A stretch of DNA of 64,000 nt from Clostridium peptidivorans (GTDB lineage: Bacteria > Bacillota > Clostridia > Clostridiales > Clostridiaceae): the NCBI RefSeq assembly GCF_900205925.1, contig NZ_OAOD01000013.1:1-64000 (forward strand), given 5' to 3'. Of the stretch, positions 27,877-36,866 are shown one piece after another. Numbering within the stretch: the stretch's first letter is position 1; the number at the start of each line of letters is the position of its first letter. The notes beneath the pieces were generated by a model, which was not told the origin of the DNA, did not search any database, and saw nothing but the letters and a program-made list of their open reading frames with translations. The position numbers were made by a program, and so were the translations under genes.

Positions 27877-29070
27877 CTATTTACCAAAGAAATTAGCGAA
27901 GGTAGTTATGATTATTGCATTAGTAAAGTCTATTAGGAATGCACCAACTATAGGTAATACGAAGAATGCTCTTGGTGCAGCTCCGAATCTTTCTACGACT
28001 GATCTCATATTAGCCATAGCATTTGGAGTGGCTCCCATACCAAATCCACAGTGTCCTGCAGACATTACAGCTGCATCAAAGTCTTTTCCCATTATATTAA
28101 ATGTTACATAATAAGCAAATAACCACATCATAACAACTTGAGCTAATAATATTACAAGCATTGGACCTGCTACTGCCGCAAGTTCCCAAAGTTTCAATGA
28201 AATTAATGCCATAGATAAGAAAATGTTAAGTCCTATTGAACCTATTATTTCAGTACATTTTTGGTTTACATGCCATTTTCCAGTAGATTCTCCAACGTTT
28301 AATATGATAGCAGCTATAATCATTGCGCTAACGTAAGCTGGAAGAGTTATTCCTAACTTTTTAAAGAAGTTTCCAAGTACTGCGCCAATTCCAAGAGCTA
28401 TTAAAAGTAAAGCGAAGCTTCTGAAAAATTCTTCATATGATACAGCTTCTTCACTTGCAGCATTAACTTCTTCTTGAGAAACATATAATTCAGGATGAGA
28501 TTTAAGATTCCTTGTTTCTATTAATCTTCTACCAAGAGGACCTCCCATTAATGAACCGGATACAAGTCCAAAAGTTGCAGCTGCCATAGCGAAGGTTGTA
28601 GCTCCTTGAAGTCCCATTTGTTCAAATACTGGACCGAAGGCACCGCCGGTGCCATGACCACCGGTCATTGTAACAGAACCGCATATAAGTCCAAGTAGAG
28701 GATTTTGGCCTAATGCTTTAGCGATTGTTACACCTAGTGCATCTTGAAGTAGAGCAAGAACAGATGCTACTAACCAGAATATAGCAACCTGAAGTCCGCC
28801 TTTTTTAACAAGTTGCAAGCTTGCTGTAAATCCTATAGATGTGAAGAAAACCATCATAAATGGACTTTGTAATGTAGTGTCTAAAGTTAATTTAAGAGTA
28901 CCGCTTTGTCTTAAGAAAAGGTTTACGATTGAGAAAATGAGTCCGCCAACAACAGGGTCTGGAATACAAAATTTGTAGAGTAATTTCCATTTGGATTTTA
29001 CCCAACCGCCGAAGTAGTAAATTACTACGGCTAATGCAGTGGTTTGCATCATGTCCAATTTAATTTCCAT
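27877..29070 (-). CDS. gltS: Sodium/glutamate symporter GltS, tandem copy 5
   Basis: ESS-family Na+/glutamate carrier, 397 residues. Motifs: FCIPDPVVGG, in which Asp replaces the Ala/Gly of the other copies, MTGGHGTGGAFGP and GHCGFGMGATPNAM. The cytoplasmic loop (HPELYVSQEEVNAASEEA) is unique. The NAM/NGI triplet after GMGATP separates copies 1, 5 and 6 from copies 2-4 (VAM), hinting at two subgroups. Start ATG at 29070 with AGGGGG upstream. It has the strongest promoter of the array and is the promoter-proximal end of the cluster. Confidence 0.94.
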   Translation of the reverse strand: MEIKLDMMQTTALAVVIYYFGGWVKSKWKLLYKFCIPDPVVGGLIFSIVNLFLRQSGTLKLTLDTTLQSPFMMVFFTSIGFTASLQLVKKGGLQVAIFWLVASVLALLQDALGVTIAKALGQNPLLGLICGSVTMTGGHGTGGAFGPVFEQMGLQGATTFAMAAATFGLVSGSLMGGPLGRRLIETRNLKSHPELYVSQEEVNAASEEAVSYEEFFRSFALLLIALGIGAVLGNFFKKLGITLPAYVSAMIIAAIILNVGESTGKWHVNQKCTEIIGSIGLNIFLSMALISLKLWELAAVAGPMLVILLAQVVMMWLFAYYVTFNIMGKDFDAAVMSAGHCGFGMGATPNAMANMRSVVERFGAAPRAFFVLPIVGAFLIDFTNAIIITTFANFFGK

Positions 29071-29144
29071 AAAAATTCCCCCTTAATTTAAATAAATATA
29101 ATTCCATAAAATATCAATTTAATGTTAATATTTCCTATATGTAC

Positions 29145-29172
29145 ATTATATACCTTGCTAAAATAAAGTCAA
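29145..29172 (-). promoter_or_regulatory. Promoter of gltS5
   Basis: Minus-strand TTGACT (29167-29172), 16-bp spacer, TATAAT (29145-29150), about 75 nt before the start: near-consensus sigma-A. Confidence 0.8.
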
Positions 29173-29321
29173 TTTCATAAATCTGACAAATGAAGTAATT
29201 ATTTTTTAAAATTTCAAATGTGTTTAAAAAATGCATAATAAAGATTGAATATTTATAATTATAAATTAATTTCTTAATGTTTATTTATAATTATTTAAAA
29301 ATGTTAAATAATAGAAAAAAT

Positions 29322-29356
29322 AAAAACCGTCTTATCGAAAAATAAGGCGGTTTTTA
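29322..29356 (-). terminator. Terminator of the NMT1-type binding-protein gene
   Basis: Stem AAAAACCGtCTTAT/ATAAGgCGGTTTTT (one G-T pair) around CGAAA, T-rich on the minus strand. Confidence 0.85.
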
Positions 29357-29368
29357 TCATACGATTTT

Positions 29369-30400
29369 TTACTTAATTTTAGTTATGACTTTTTTTCCTA
29401 TATTATTGTTAACAATATCAGTAAACGCTGGTCTTTTGGGAATTAGATCTAATTTATAGGACTGTATTACATCCATTAATTTTGTCATGGATTCTTCTTT
29501 TAATATAGGGTCTTCTGCAAAAGCATTTATACTTTTATAGTTCTTTACAACAGATACTATTACATCTTTGTCTGTTCCAGGAAAGAAAGATATTATAGAT
29601 TCAGCTACCTTTTCATCACTATTATTTTTAACCCATAATTGACCTTTGTATAAAGCTCTTGTGAAATTTTCTATAAGTGCTTCATTCTTTTGTATGAAGG
29701 ATTTGGTTGCAAAAAACGCAGTATAGCCCATATCTCCAACAGATTCTCCGATAGAAGCTACTATTTTACCTGAATTATCTTTTTCAAGCATTGTAGCTGT
29801 AGGTTCAAATAAAGCTACATAATCCCCAGTGCCAGCTTTAAAGGCTCCTGAAGTTGCAGTAAAAGCTAGATTGGTAATAAGCTTAACATCTTTAGCAGGA
29901 TCTAATCCATGCTTTTTAAGAGCATATTCTAATGCCATTTCAGGTACTCCACCAGGTCTTCCGCCAATTATGGTTTTACCTTTCAAAGATTCCCATTTAA
30001 AGTTATCGTCTTTTGTTCTGCCTACAAGGAAAGAACCATCTTTTTGAGTTAAATTTGCAAATATCACTGGAAAATCTTCTCTGTTTTGATTATAAATATA
30101 GATAACTTGTTCAGGTCCACAAAAACCTATATCAGCACTTCCGCTCAATACCTGCTGCATAGTTTTATCAGCACCTTGTCCTGTTGTAAGGTTGATTTCT
30201 ATGCCTTCTTCTTTAAAAAAGCCATTATTTATTGCTGCATAAAAAGGAGCATAGAAAACAGAACGAACAACTTCATTGACATTCACTTTTACTATCTTCT
30301 TTTCCTCAGTTTTAGTCTTACCGCTGCAAGATACAAGTGTTACCATTAAAGTTATGATAATAATAACATAAGAAATAAGTTTATGTTTTTTATGTTTCAT
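29369..30400 (-). CDS. Orphan ABC substrate-binding lipoprotein, NMT1/SsuA-like
   Basis: Extracellular solute-binding protein of the NMT1/THI5-SsuA-TauA class. Seen: 343 residues, a lipoprotein signal with lipobox VSCS near residue 25, then the family strand VFYAPFYAAINNGFFKEEGI, GSADIGFCGPEQ, and the hinge region GGRPGGVPEMALEYALKKHG. No permease or ATPase is adjacent. The SsuBC-like pair at 5930-7503 lacks a binding protein and could be the partner (inference). Start ATG at 30400 with GGAGG upstream. Possible ligands are sulfonates, nitrate or thiamine precursors; none is favoured by sequence. Confidence 0.88.
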   Translation of the reverse strand: MKHKKHKLISYVIIIITLMVTLVSCSGKTKTEEKKIVKVNVNEVVRSVFYAPFYAAINNGFFKEEGIEINLTTGQGADKTMQQVLSGSADIGFCGPEQVIYIYNQNREDFPVIFANLTQKDGSFLVGRTKDDNFKWESLKGKTIIGGRPGGVPEMALEYALKKHGLDPAKDVKLITNLAFTATSGAFKAGTGDYVALFEPTATMLEKDNSGKIVASIGESVGDMGYTAFFATKSFIQKNEALIENFTRALYKGQLWVKNNSDEKVAESIISFFPGTDKDVIVSVVKNYKSINAFAEDPILKEESMTKLMDVIQSYKLDLIPKRPAFTDIVNNNIGKKVITKIK

Positions 30401-30585
30401 AAAATCCTCCGATTAAACTTTTTTATATTCTTATAATATGTAAGATATTATTAAATGTGATAATATAGTTTTAATAGTGAATAGTTAATACTTAACAATT
30501 AATACTTTTATTGAAATTTTACTCATGCAAAATTTTTTTAAACTATTCACTATTAAATATTAACTAAAATTGGGTGGGGATAACT

Positions 30586-32208
30586 TTGAAACGGAATAAA
30601 AAAAATGTATTGATATTTGTGCTAGTTGTATCAATATTAAGTTTAATAATATTTTATGTCTATAAGAATAAGTTTGATATAAAACAACCACAAAATGTTG
30701 TACTAGAAGTGGCAGGTGATATAAATTTTCCACCATTTGAATATTTAGATGAAAATCATACATATGTAGGGTTTAATGTGGATTTAATAAGAGCTGTAGC
30801 ACTACGAAGTGGAATAGAGGTCAAGTTTAATCCTATGAAATGGGAGGATGCTTGTGAAAAGCTTGAGCAGGGAGAAGTAGATATAATACAGGGGATGAAG
30901 CGAACAACTGAAAGAGACAAACTGTATGATTTCTCTGAAGAAATACTTACAAATTCTCAAAGTATTTTTGTGTTATCTGAAAATAATTACTTAAATAAAT
31001 ATGAAGATTTAGCTCGTAATACAGTAGCTATACAAAAGGGAGATGTGGCAATTAATAATTTACAAAGCATGGAAAAGGTAAATATAATATTTACAAAGGA
31101 TCAAGAAGATGCCTTTAAAAAGCTTCTAAATAAAGAAGTAGATGCGTTTATAGGTAATACCTTAACTGGAGTGTATTATGCAAATAAGCTAAGTATAAAT
31201 AATAAACTAAAAATTGTAGGTGCTCCTTTAAATTCTACAGCATATAGTATTGCGGTAAAAAAAGGAGATAAAGCTACTTTAGAACTTCTAAATAAAGGCA
31301 TAAAGGAAATAAAAGAAAATGGCACCTATGATATGATTTATAGAAAATGGTTTGGACAATCTTTTAAATACTCTAATTGGTATGTAAAAAATACACTTAA
31401 ATATTCATTAATAGCTATGTGTACATTTCTTGTAATACTCTTTTGTCTTTATATGTGGAATGACAAGCTTAAAGAAGAAGTGGAAAAGAAAACTAAAAGT
31501 TTAGAAATGGCTAATGAATCTTTAAGGAAAAAAGATAGGATGGAATCTCTCGGAATTTTAATGGCGGGTATTGCCCACGAAATAAGAAATCCATTAACAT
31601 CTATTAAAACTTATGCAGAATTACTCCCTAAAAAATATGATAATCCAAAGTTTAGAGAAATGATAAGCAAAGATATACCTTATGAAATAGAAAGACTTAA
31701 TAATTTAATAAGTGAGCTTTTAGAGTATTCTAAACCTAAAAAGGCATTTAAAGAAAATGTAAATATATATGAGATTATAGAAAAGATACTAGCTTTAATA
31801 TCTAATAAAATACAAAAAGAAAAAGTGAAAATAAATATAGATATTACCAAAGATATATTTGTATATGCAGATAAAAATCACCTTAAGCAAATAATTATAA
31901 ACTTAATATTAAATGGAATAGAAGCGCTTAATAAGGAGCAAAAATCAATAAATATAAGTGCAATGGAGAGCTTGGGTAAGACTTATGTAACGATAGGGGA
32001 TAATGGTTGTGGCATGGATAAAGAAGAGTTAAATAAAATATATGATCCATTTTATACTACAAAGGCATCTGGAACGGGATTAGGACTTTTTGTATGCTAT
32101 CAGCTTATGGAAGAAAATAACGGCAAGATTCATGTATCAAGTACAAGAGATGAAGGAACTTCATTTATATTGGAATTTAAGAACTTAGGAGATGATAAAA
32201 ATGTTTAA
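30586..32208 (+). CDS. Sensor histidine kinase with extracellular SBP_bac_3 domain
   Basis: Membrane sensor kinase that probably detects an amino acid directly. Seen: about 540 residues. An N-terminal membrane segment is followed by a periplasmic-binding-protein domain of family 3 (about residues 40-260, with FPPFEYLDENHTYVGFNVDL and DIIQGMKRTTERDKLYDFSE). A second membrane segment follows (about 270-292), then a short coiled coil, HisKA with phosphoacceptor GIAHEIRNPLTSIKTYAEL, and HATPase_c with NGIEAL, DNGCGM and GTGLGLF. Family-3 domains bind amino acids such as His, Gln or Arg. Start choice: GTG at 30574 is part of the ribosome site GGTGGGGA, so TTG at 30586 is preferred. It overlaps the response-regulator gene by 8 nt. 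Confidence 0.92.
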   Translation: MKRNKKNVLIFVLVVSILSLIIFYVYKNKFDIKQPQNVVLEVAGDINFPPFEYLDENHTYVGFNVDLIRAVALRSGIEVKFNPMKWEDACEKLEQGEVDIIQGMKRTTERDKLYDFSEEILTNSQSIFVLSENNYLNKYEDLARNTVAIQKGDVAINNLQSMEKVNIIFTKDQEDAFKKLLNKEVDAFIGNTLTGVYYANKLSINNKLKIVGAPLNSTAYSIAVKKGDKATLELLNKGIKEIKENGTYDMIYRKWFGQSFKYSNWYVKNTLKYSLIAMCTFLVILFCLYMWNDKLKEEVEKKTKSLEMANESLRKKDRMESLGILMAGIAHEIRNPLTSIKTYAELLPKKYDNPKFREMISKDIPYEIERLNNLISELLEYSKPKKAFKENVNIYEIIEKILALISNKIQKEKVKINIDITKDIFVYADKNHLKQIIINLILNGIEALNKEQKSINISAMESLGKTYVTIGDNGCGMDKEELNKIYDPFYTTKASGTGLGLFVCYQLMEENNGKIHVSSTRDEGTSFILEFKNLGDDKNV

Positions 32209-33544
32209 GGTATTAGTTATTGATGATGAAAGTTCTATATGCACAGCATTAAGTTTTGCATTAGAAGATAATTATGAGGTTTTTACAGCAAAAGATGAAA
32301 AAACTGCGTTAGCTATTATAAATGAAGTGAATATAAATATTATACTTTTAGACTTAAGAATAGGAGATGAAAATGGGCTAGAAGTGTTAAAAAAAATAAA
32401 GTTTGTAAATAAAGAAATAATGGTCATCATGATGACTGCCTTTGGAACTATAGAGTCCTCTGTGGAGGCTATAAAAAATGGAGCATTTTATTACATTACA
32501 AAACCTATTAATATGGAAGAACTTAGCCTTCTTATGAAAAAAGCTGAGGAGTATATAGGATTAAATAGTAAAATAAAATACTTAAGCGATAAGGTAGAAA
32601 AAAATTATAATATAATAGGAAGCTCTTCCAAAATGAAGGAAGTCTTTAATCTTATAGATAGAGTTAAGGATGTAAATATAAATGTATTTATAACAGGAGA
32701 AAGCGGCACAGGAAAAGAACTTGTTGCAAGGGCAATTCATTTTAATGCGAAAAGAAAAGACAAGGCTTTTAATGTAATAAATTGCTCAGCAATACCAGAT
32801 AATCTTTTGGAAAGTGAGCTTTTTGGATATAAAAAAGGTGCTTTTACAGGTGCCACAGAAGATAGGAAAGGTATAATAGAGCTTTCAAATGAAGGTACAT
32901 TATTTTTAGATGAAATAGGTGATATGGATATAAATCTACAAACAAAGCTTTTAAGAGTGATTCAAGATAGAGAAATAAGACCTGTTGGCTCTAATAAAAT
33001 TATAAAAGTAGACGTTAGATTTATATCTGCTACAAATAAAAATTTAAAAGAAGAGGTTAAAAGGGGCAATTTTAGACAGGACTTGTTTTATAGATTAAAT
33101 GTAATAAATATAGAACTTCCTCCTCTAAGAGAAAGAATGGAAGATATACCTGAAATTATAGAATACTTTATAAAAAAGTATAGTAATCAATTTGAAAAGG
33201 CAATAAAAGGTATAACAGCAGGAGCTCTACAAGCTTTGGAAAGATACAAATTTAATGGAAATGTGCGTGAACTTCAAAATATATTGGAAAGAGCTGTGGT
33301 ACTAACAAGAGACGAATATATAGATAAAGAAGATTTGCCTCCAGAAATTTTTGAAAGAGAAAATATACTCCTATTAAAAGATCATCTTATACCAATTTAT
33401 GTGGGAGAGGATATGAAGACTATAGAAAAAAAGGTTATAGAATATAACCTAAAAAAATTTAAACAAAACAGAAAAAATACTGCGGAAGCTTTGGGAATTA
33501 GTGAAAGAAATCTTAGATATAAGATTAAGGAATACGGATTGTAG
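32201..33544 (+). CDS. NtrC-type sigma-54-dependent response regulator
   Basis: Partner of the kinase encoded upstream. Seen: 447 residues. Receiver domain (1-120) with DD at 8-9, phosphoacceptor Asp51 in ILLDLRIG and Lys in FYYITKPIN. AAA+ domain (about 140-375) with Walker A GESGTGKE, the sigma-54 contact loop GAFTGA, and Walker B TLFLDEIGDM. C-terminal Fis-type helix-turn-helix KNTAEALGISERNLRYKIKE. Start choice: ATG at 32192 lies directly on the ribosome site TAGGAG, so ATG at 32201 (9 nt spacing) is taken. Intact GAFTGA means it should drive -24/-12 promoters; one is visible at 49691, before gltS6. Confidence 0.94.
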   Translation: MFKVLVIDDESSICTALSFALEDNYEVFTAKDEKTALAIINEVNINIILLDLRIGDENGLEVLKKIKFVNKEIMVIMMTAFGTIESSVEAIKNGAFYYITKPINMEELSLLMKKAEEYIGLNSKIKYLSDKVEKNYNIIGSSSKMKEVFNLIDRVKDVNINVFITGESGTGKELVARAIHFNAKRKDKAFNVINCSAIPDNLLESELFGYKKGAFTGATEDRKGIIELSNEGTLFLDEIGDMDINLQTKLLRVIQDREIRPVGSNKIIKVDVRFISATNKNLKEEVKRGNFRQDLFYRLNVINIELPPLRERMEDIPEIIEYFIKKYSNQFEKAIKGITAGALQALERYKFNGNVRELQNILERAVVLTRDEYIDKEDLPPEIFERENILLLKDHLIPIYVGEDMKTIEKKVIEYNLKKFKQNRKNTAEALGISERNLRYKIKEYGL

Positions 33545-33551
33545 TAATCAC

Positions 33552-33626
33552 TAGTCTCTAATCTTAGTCGCTAAATTAATTGTTAATTGATATAAATTAA
33601 GTTGAAAATAACAATTTTAGAGACTA
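33552..33626. terminator. Hairpin after the response-regulator gene
   Basis: Arms TAGTCTCTAA (33552-33561) and TTAGAGACTA (33617-33626) enclose a long loop with AGTCGCTAAAT and AATTGTTAATT. There is no strong T tract, so it may be a dispersed repeat as much as a terminator. Confidence 0.45.
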
Positions 33627-33656
33627 TAGATTACGGAAATGATATGGAACTTTTAC

Positions 33657-33676
33657 CGTCTATAAATATAAACGTC
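33657..33676 (-). promoter_or_regulatory. Inverted GACG pair upstream of hutU
   Basis: Read on the minus strand: GACG at 33676-33673 and again at 33660-33657, 16 bp apart. The flanks TTTGACGTTT and ATAGACGGTAA match those of the site at 43941-43960. Possible second regulator site. Confidence 0.4.
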
Positions 33677-33723
33677 AAAAAAAGTAAAATTTAAGTTAGA
33701 AATTTCTGAATTTATAAAATACA

Positions 33724-33755
33724 TAGACGTTTTAACGACGAAGCTTATATATAAT
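33724..33755 (+). promoter_or_regulatory. hutU promoter with 11-bp-spaced GACG direct repeat (SARP-type geometry)
   Basis: TAGACGTTTTAACGACGAA (33724-33742) places GACG at 33726 and 33737, exactly 11 bp apart. Seven bases separate the second repeat (GACGAA) from TATAAT at 33750-33755. There is no conventional -35 box. The same arrangement is seen at 44113-44145 and 51623-51654, before the other two hut units. Confidence 0.65.
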
Positions 33756-33810
33756 AAGAGTATAACATTAATACGCGATATAAATATTTAATATATAGGG
33801 GGATTTTAAA

Positions 33811-35838
33811 ATGATAGGAAATTTTGATATTTCAGATGCTATGGAAATTAAACTTGATGATTATTTACCACAAATGCCTAAGGTTGTTCAAGGAATAAGA
33901 AGAGCTCCAAATAGAGGTTTTCATCTTACACAGGCACAAACAGAGGTAGCACTTAAAAATGCACTTCGTTATATACCAGAAAAGTATCATGCAGAGTTGA
34001 TTCCGGAATTCTTAGAAGAGCTTACTACAAAGGGTAGAATTTATGGATATAGATTTCGTCCAGAAGGAAGACTTTACGGAAAGCCAATTGATGAATATAA
34101 GGGAAATTGTGTAGAAGGTAAAGCTTTTCAAGTAATGATAGACAATAATTTAGATTTTGATGTTGCACTTTATCCTTATGAGCTTGTAACTTATGGAGAA
34201 ACAGGTAGCGTGTGCCAAAACTGGATGCAGTATAGATTAATTAAAAAATATTTAGAAGTAATGACTCAAGACCAAACTTTAGTTTTAGAATCAGGACATC
34301 CTCTAGGATTATTTAAATCCAAGCCAGAGGCACCAAGAGTAATAATTACAAATGCACTTATGATAGGCATGTTTGATAACTTAAAAGATTGGGAAGTTGC
34401 TGAAGAAATGGGAGTTGCAAACTATGGACAAATGACAGCAGGTGGTTGGATGTATATAGGACCACAGGGTATTGTTCATGGAACATTCAACACTATATTA
34501 AATGCAGGAAGAACAAAACTTGGAATTCCTAATGATGGAGATTTAAAAGGAAGAATATTTGTAACTTCAGGACTTGGCGGAATGAGTGGTGCTCAAGGTA
34601 AAGCAGGAGAAATAGCTAATGCTGTTGCTATAGTTGCGGAAGTTGATAAGTCAAGAGTAGATACAAGACTTGAACAGGGCTGGATTAAAAAATGGTCATC
34701 AAACTTAGAAGAAGTTTGGGCAATGGCTGAAGAATCTAAAGCTAAAAAAGAAGCGATGTCTATAGCTTACCATGGTAATATAGTAGATTTACTTCAATAT
34801 GCAATAGACCACAATATCCATATAGATTTACTTTCAGATCAAACTTCTTGCCATAATGTTTATGAAGGTGGATATTGTCCAGAAGGTATTACATTTGAAG
34901 AAAGAACAAGACTTTTAGCAGAAGATCCAGCTAAGTTCAGAGAATTGGTGGACAAGACTTTAAGACATCATTTTGATACTATAAAGACTTTAACTGAAAG
35001 AGGAGTATATTTCTTTGACTATGGTAACTCCTTTATGAAGGCTATATACGATGCAGGAGTTAAAGAAATTTCTAAAAATGGAACAGATGAAAAAGATGGA
35101 TTTATTTGGCCATCCTATGTTGAAGATATCATGGGACCACATTTATTTGACTATGGATATGGACCATTTAGATGGGTATGCTTAAGCGGAAAACATGAAG
35201 ACTTAAGAAAAACAGACCATGCTGCTATGGAATGTATAGATCCAGAAAGAAGATATCAAGATAGAGATAACTATAACTGGATTAAAGATGCTGAAAAGAA
35301 TGCATTAGTTGTAGGAACTGAAGCTAGAATATTATATCAAGATGCTATGGGTAGAATCAAAATAGCTCTTAAATTTAATGATATGGTTAGAAAAGGTGAA
35401 GTAGGACCTGTAATGCTTGGAAGAGACCATCATGACGTTTCAGGTACAGATTCACCATTTAGAGAAACTTCAAACATTAAAGACGGAAGTAATGTAATGG
35501 CTGATATGGCTGTACAGTGCTATGCTGGTAATGCTGCAAGAGGAATGAGCCTAATAGCTCTTCATAATGGTGGTGGAGTTGGTATTGGTAAATCCGTAAA
35601 TGGTGGATTTGGACTAGTTCTTGACGGAAGTCATAGAGTAGATGAAATAATAAAATCAGCTATGGCATGGGATGTTATGGGCGGAGTTGCTAGACGTTCA
35701 TGGGCTAGAAATGAACATTCAGTAGAAACTGTTATTGAATACAATAAGATGAACAAAGGAACTGATCATATAACAATTCCATATATTGCAGATGAAAATA
35801 TGGTAAAAGAAGCAGTAGTAAAAGTTTTTAACAAATAA
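33811..35838 (+). CDS. hutU: Urocanate hydratase (urocanase), long form
   Basis: Second step of histidine catabolism: urocanate plus water to imidazolonepropionate, using tightly bound NAD+. Seen: 675 residues, the long version known from clostridia and fusobacteria rather than the 550-residue Bacillus type. Motifs: the NAD-binding GLGGMSGAQGKAGEIANAVA, MTAGGWMYIGPQGIVHGT, and the conserved Cys-containing YEGGYCPEG and VQCYAGNAARGMSLIALHNGG regions. Start ATG at 33811 with GGGGG upstream. It has its own promoter with a direct-repeat operator and a weak terminator before ftcD1, so read-through to ftcD1-hutI is possible. Confidence 0.96.
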   Translation: MIGNFDISDAMEIKLDDYLPQMPKVVQGIRRAPNRGFHLTQAQTEVALKNALRYIPEKYHAELIPEFLEELTTKGRIYGYRFRPEGRLYGKPIDEYKGNCVEGKAFQVMIDNNLDFDVALYPYELVTYGETGSVCQNWMQYRLIKKYLEVMTQDQTLVLESGHPLGLFKSKPEAPRVIITNALMIGMFDNLKDWEVAEEMGVANYGQMTAGGWMYIGPQGIVHGTFNTILNAGRTKLGIPNDGDLKGRIFVTSGLGGMSGAQGKAGEIANAVAIVAEVDKSRVDTRLEQGWIKKWSSNLEEVWAMAEESKAKKEAMSIAYHGNIVDLLQYAIDHNIHIDLLSDQTSCHNVYEGGYCPEGITFEERTRLLAEDPAKFRELVDKTLRHHFDTIKTLTERGVYFFDYGNSFMKAIYDAGVKEISKNGTDEKDGFIWPSYVEDIMGPHLFDYGYGPFRWVCLSGKHEDLRKTDHAAMECIDPERRYQDRDNYNWIKDAEKNALVVGTEARILYQDAMGRIKIALKFNDMVRKGEVGPVMLGRDHHDVSGTDSPFRETSNIKDGSNVMADMAVQCYAGNAARGMSLIALHNGGGVGIGKSVNGGFGLVLDGSHRVDEIIKSAMAWDVMGGVARRSWARNEHSVETVIEYNKMNKGTDHITIPYIADENMVKEAVVKVFNK

Positions 35839-35871
35839 TAATTAATAGATAATAAATAATAATTCAAAATG

Positions 35872-35899
35872 AAGAGTCGGTTAAATGCCGGCTTTTCTA
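35872..35899 (+). terminator. Terminator after hutU
   Basis: Stem AGTCGG/CCGGCT with a 7-nt loop and TTTTCT tract. It is short enough to allow partial read-through into ftcD1. Confidence 0.65.
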
Positions 35900-35952
35900 T
35901 TAATAACATGTTAACTTATTGAGATATTTAATAAATTATTTACGGAGGATTT

Positions 35953-36858
35953 ATGGGGAATGGGGATAAGATAATAACTTGTGCCCCTAACTTTAGTGAA
36001 GGCACAGATATAAAAAAGATAGATAAAATTATGGATGAATTTAGAGGAATTGAAGGTATAAAGCTTTTAGATTATAGTTATAATAAAAGTTTCAATAGAT
36101 CATCAGCAGTTATAATGGGAAAGCCTAAGGATGTTAAAAATGCAATGATGAATGCAATGGGGATAGCCTTAGAACTTATAGATATGGAAAAACATACTGG
36201 AAATCACCCAAGAGTAGGAGCTGTTGATGTGGTACCTTTTATACCATTAAAGAATATGAGTATGTTAGAAGCTATAGTTCTTTCAAAAGAATTTGCAAAG
36301 GAAGTATCTCTAAATTATAATATACCAATATTCTTATATGAAAAATCTGCTTCAAGACCTAATAGAGTGGATTTATGCAATATAAGAAGGGGTCAATATG
36401 AGGGGATAAAAAATAAACTTAAAAGACCAGAATGGAAACCAGATTTTGGACCTGATAAACCACATCCTACAGGAGGTATTACCATAGTAGGAGCTAGAAT
36501 GCCTCTAGTATGTTTTAATATAAAGTTTAATACATCAAATGATACACTTATTAAAAAAATAGGTAAAAGCATACGCGGCTCTGAAAGAGGGTTTAAATGT
36601 TGTAGGGCATTGGCAGTAAAACCAAGCAGTAATGATACTGTAGATCTTGCTGTGGTTTTAACCGATTATAATAAAACAGGTCTTTATACAGTTTTTGAGA
36701 TGATTAAAAGAGAAAGTGAAAAATTTGGACTAAATATTATAGGTACCGAAATAAGTGGACTTGTATCTATGGAAGCTTTAGTAAACAGTGCAATGTACTA
36801 TTTGCAATTAGAGGATTTTTCTATGGAGCAAGTGATAGAATATAAATTAATGGAGTAG
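35953..36858 (+). CDS. ftcD: Glutamate formiminotransferase-like protein, divergent paralog (FtcD1)
   Basis: Family: transfers the formimino group of formiminoglutamate to tetrahydrofolate. Seen: 301 residues covering the two subdomains of the formiminotransferase half only. CAPNFSEGTD, the catalytic-His region NHPRVGAVDVVPF and PEWKPDFGPDKPHPTGG are kept. The C-terminal subdomain departs from the usual pattern: GLVSMEALVNSAM in place of the GTVPMKALLDAAE seen in FtcD2, and SIRGSERGFKCCRALAV for the glycine-rich VRFIGGGLRFVKAIGL. Start ATG at 35953 with GGAGG. It is 8 nt before hutI and probably co-transcribed. It could be active, specialised or regulatory; FtcD2 at 51789 looks like the standard enzyme. 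Confidence 0.82.
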   Translation: MGNGDKIITCAPNFSEGTDIKKIDKIMDEFRGIEGIKLLDYSYNKSFNRSSAVIMGKPKDVKNAMMNAMGIALELIDMEKHTGNHPRVGAVDVVPFIPLKNMSMLEAIVLSKEFAKEVSLNYNIPIFLYEKSASRPNRVDLCNIRRGQYEGIKNKLKRPEWKPDFGPDKPHPTGGITIVGARMPLVCFNIKFNTSNDTLIKKIGKSIRGSERGFKCCRALAVKPSSNDTVDLAVVLTDYNKTGLYTVFEMIKRESEKFGLNIIGTEISGLVSMEALVNSAMYYLQLEDFSMEQVIEYKLME

Positions 36859-36866
36859 GTGATTTT

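Noticed and set aside
21012-29070. Interpreting the gltS array as a transposon or phage-borne block
   Set aside because: No transposase, integrase, terminal repeats or base-composition break; duplication in place explains it.
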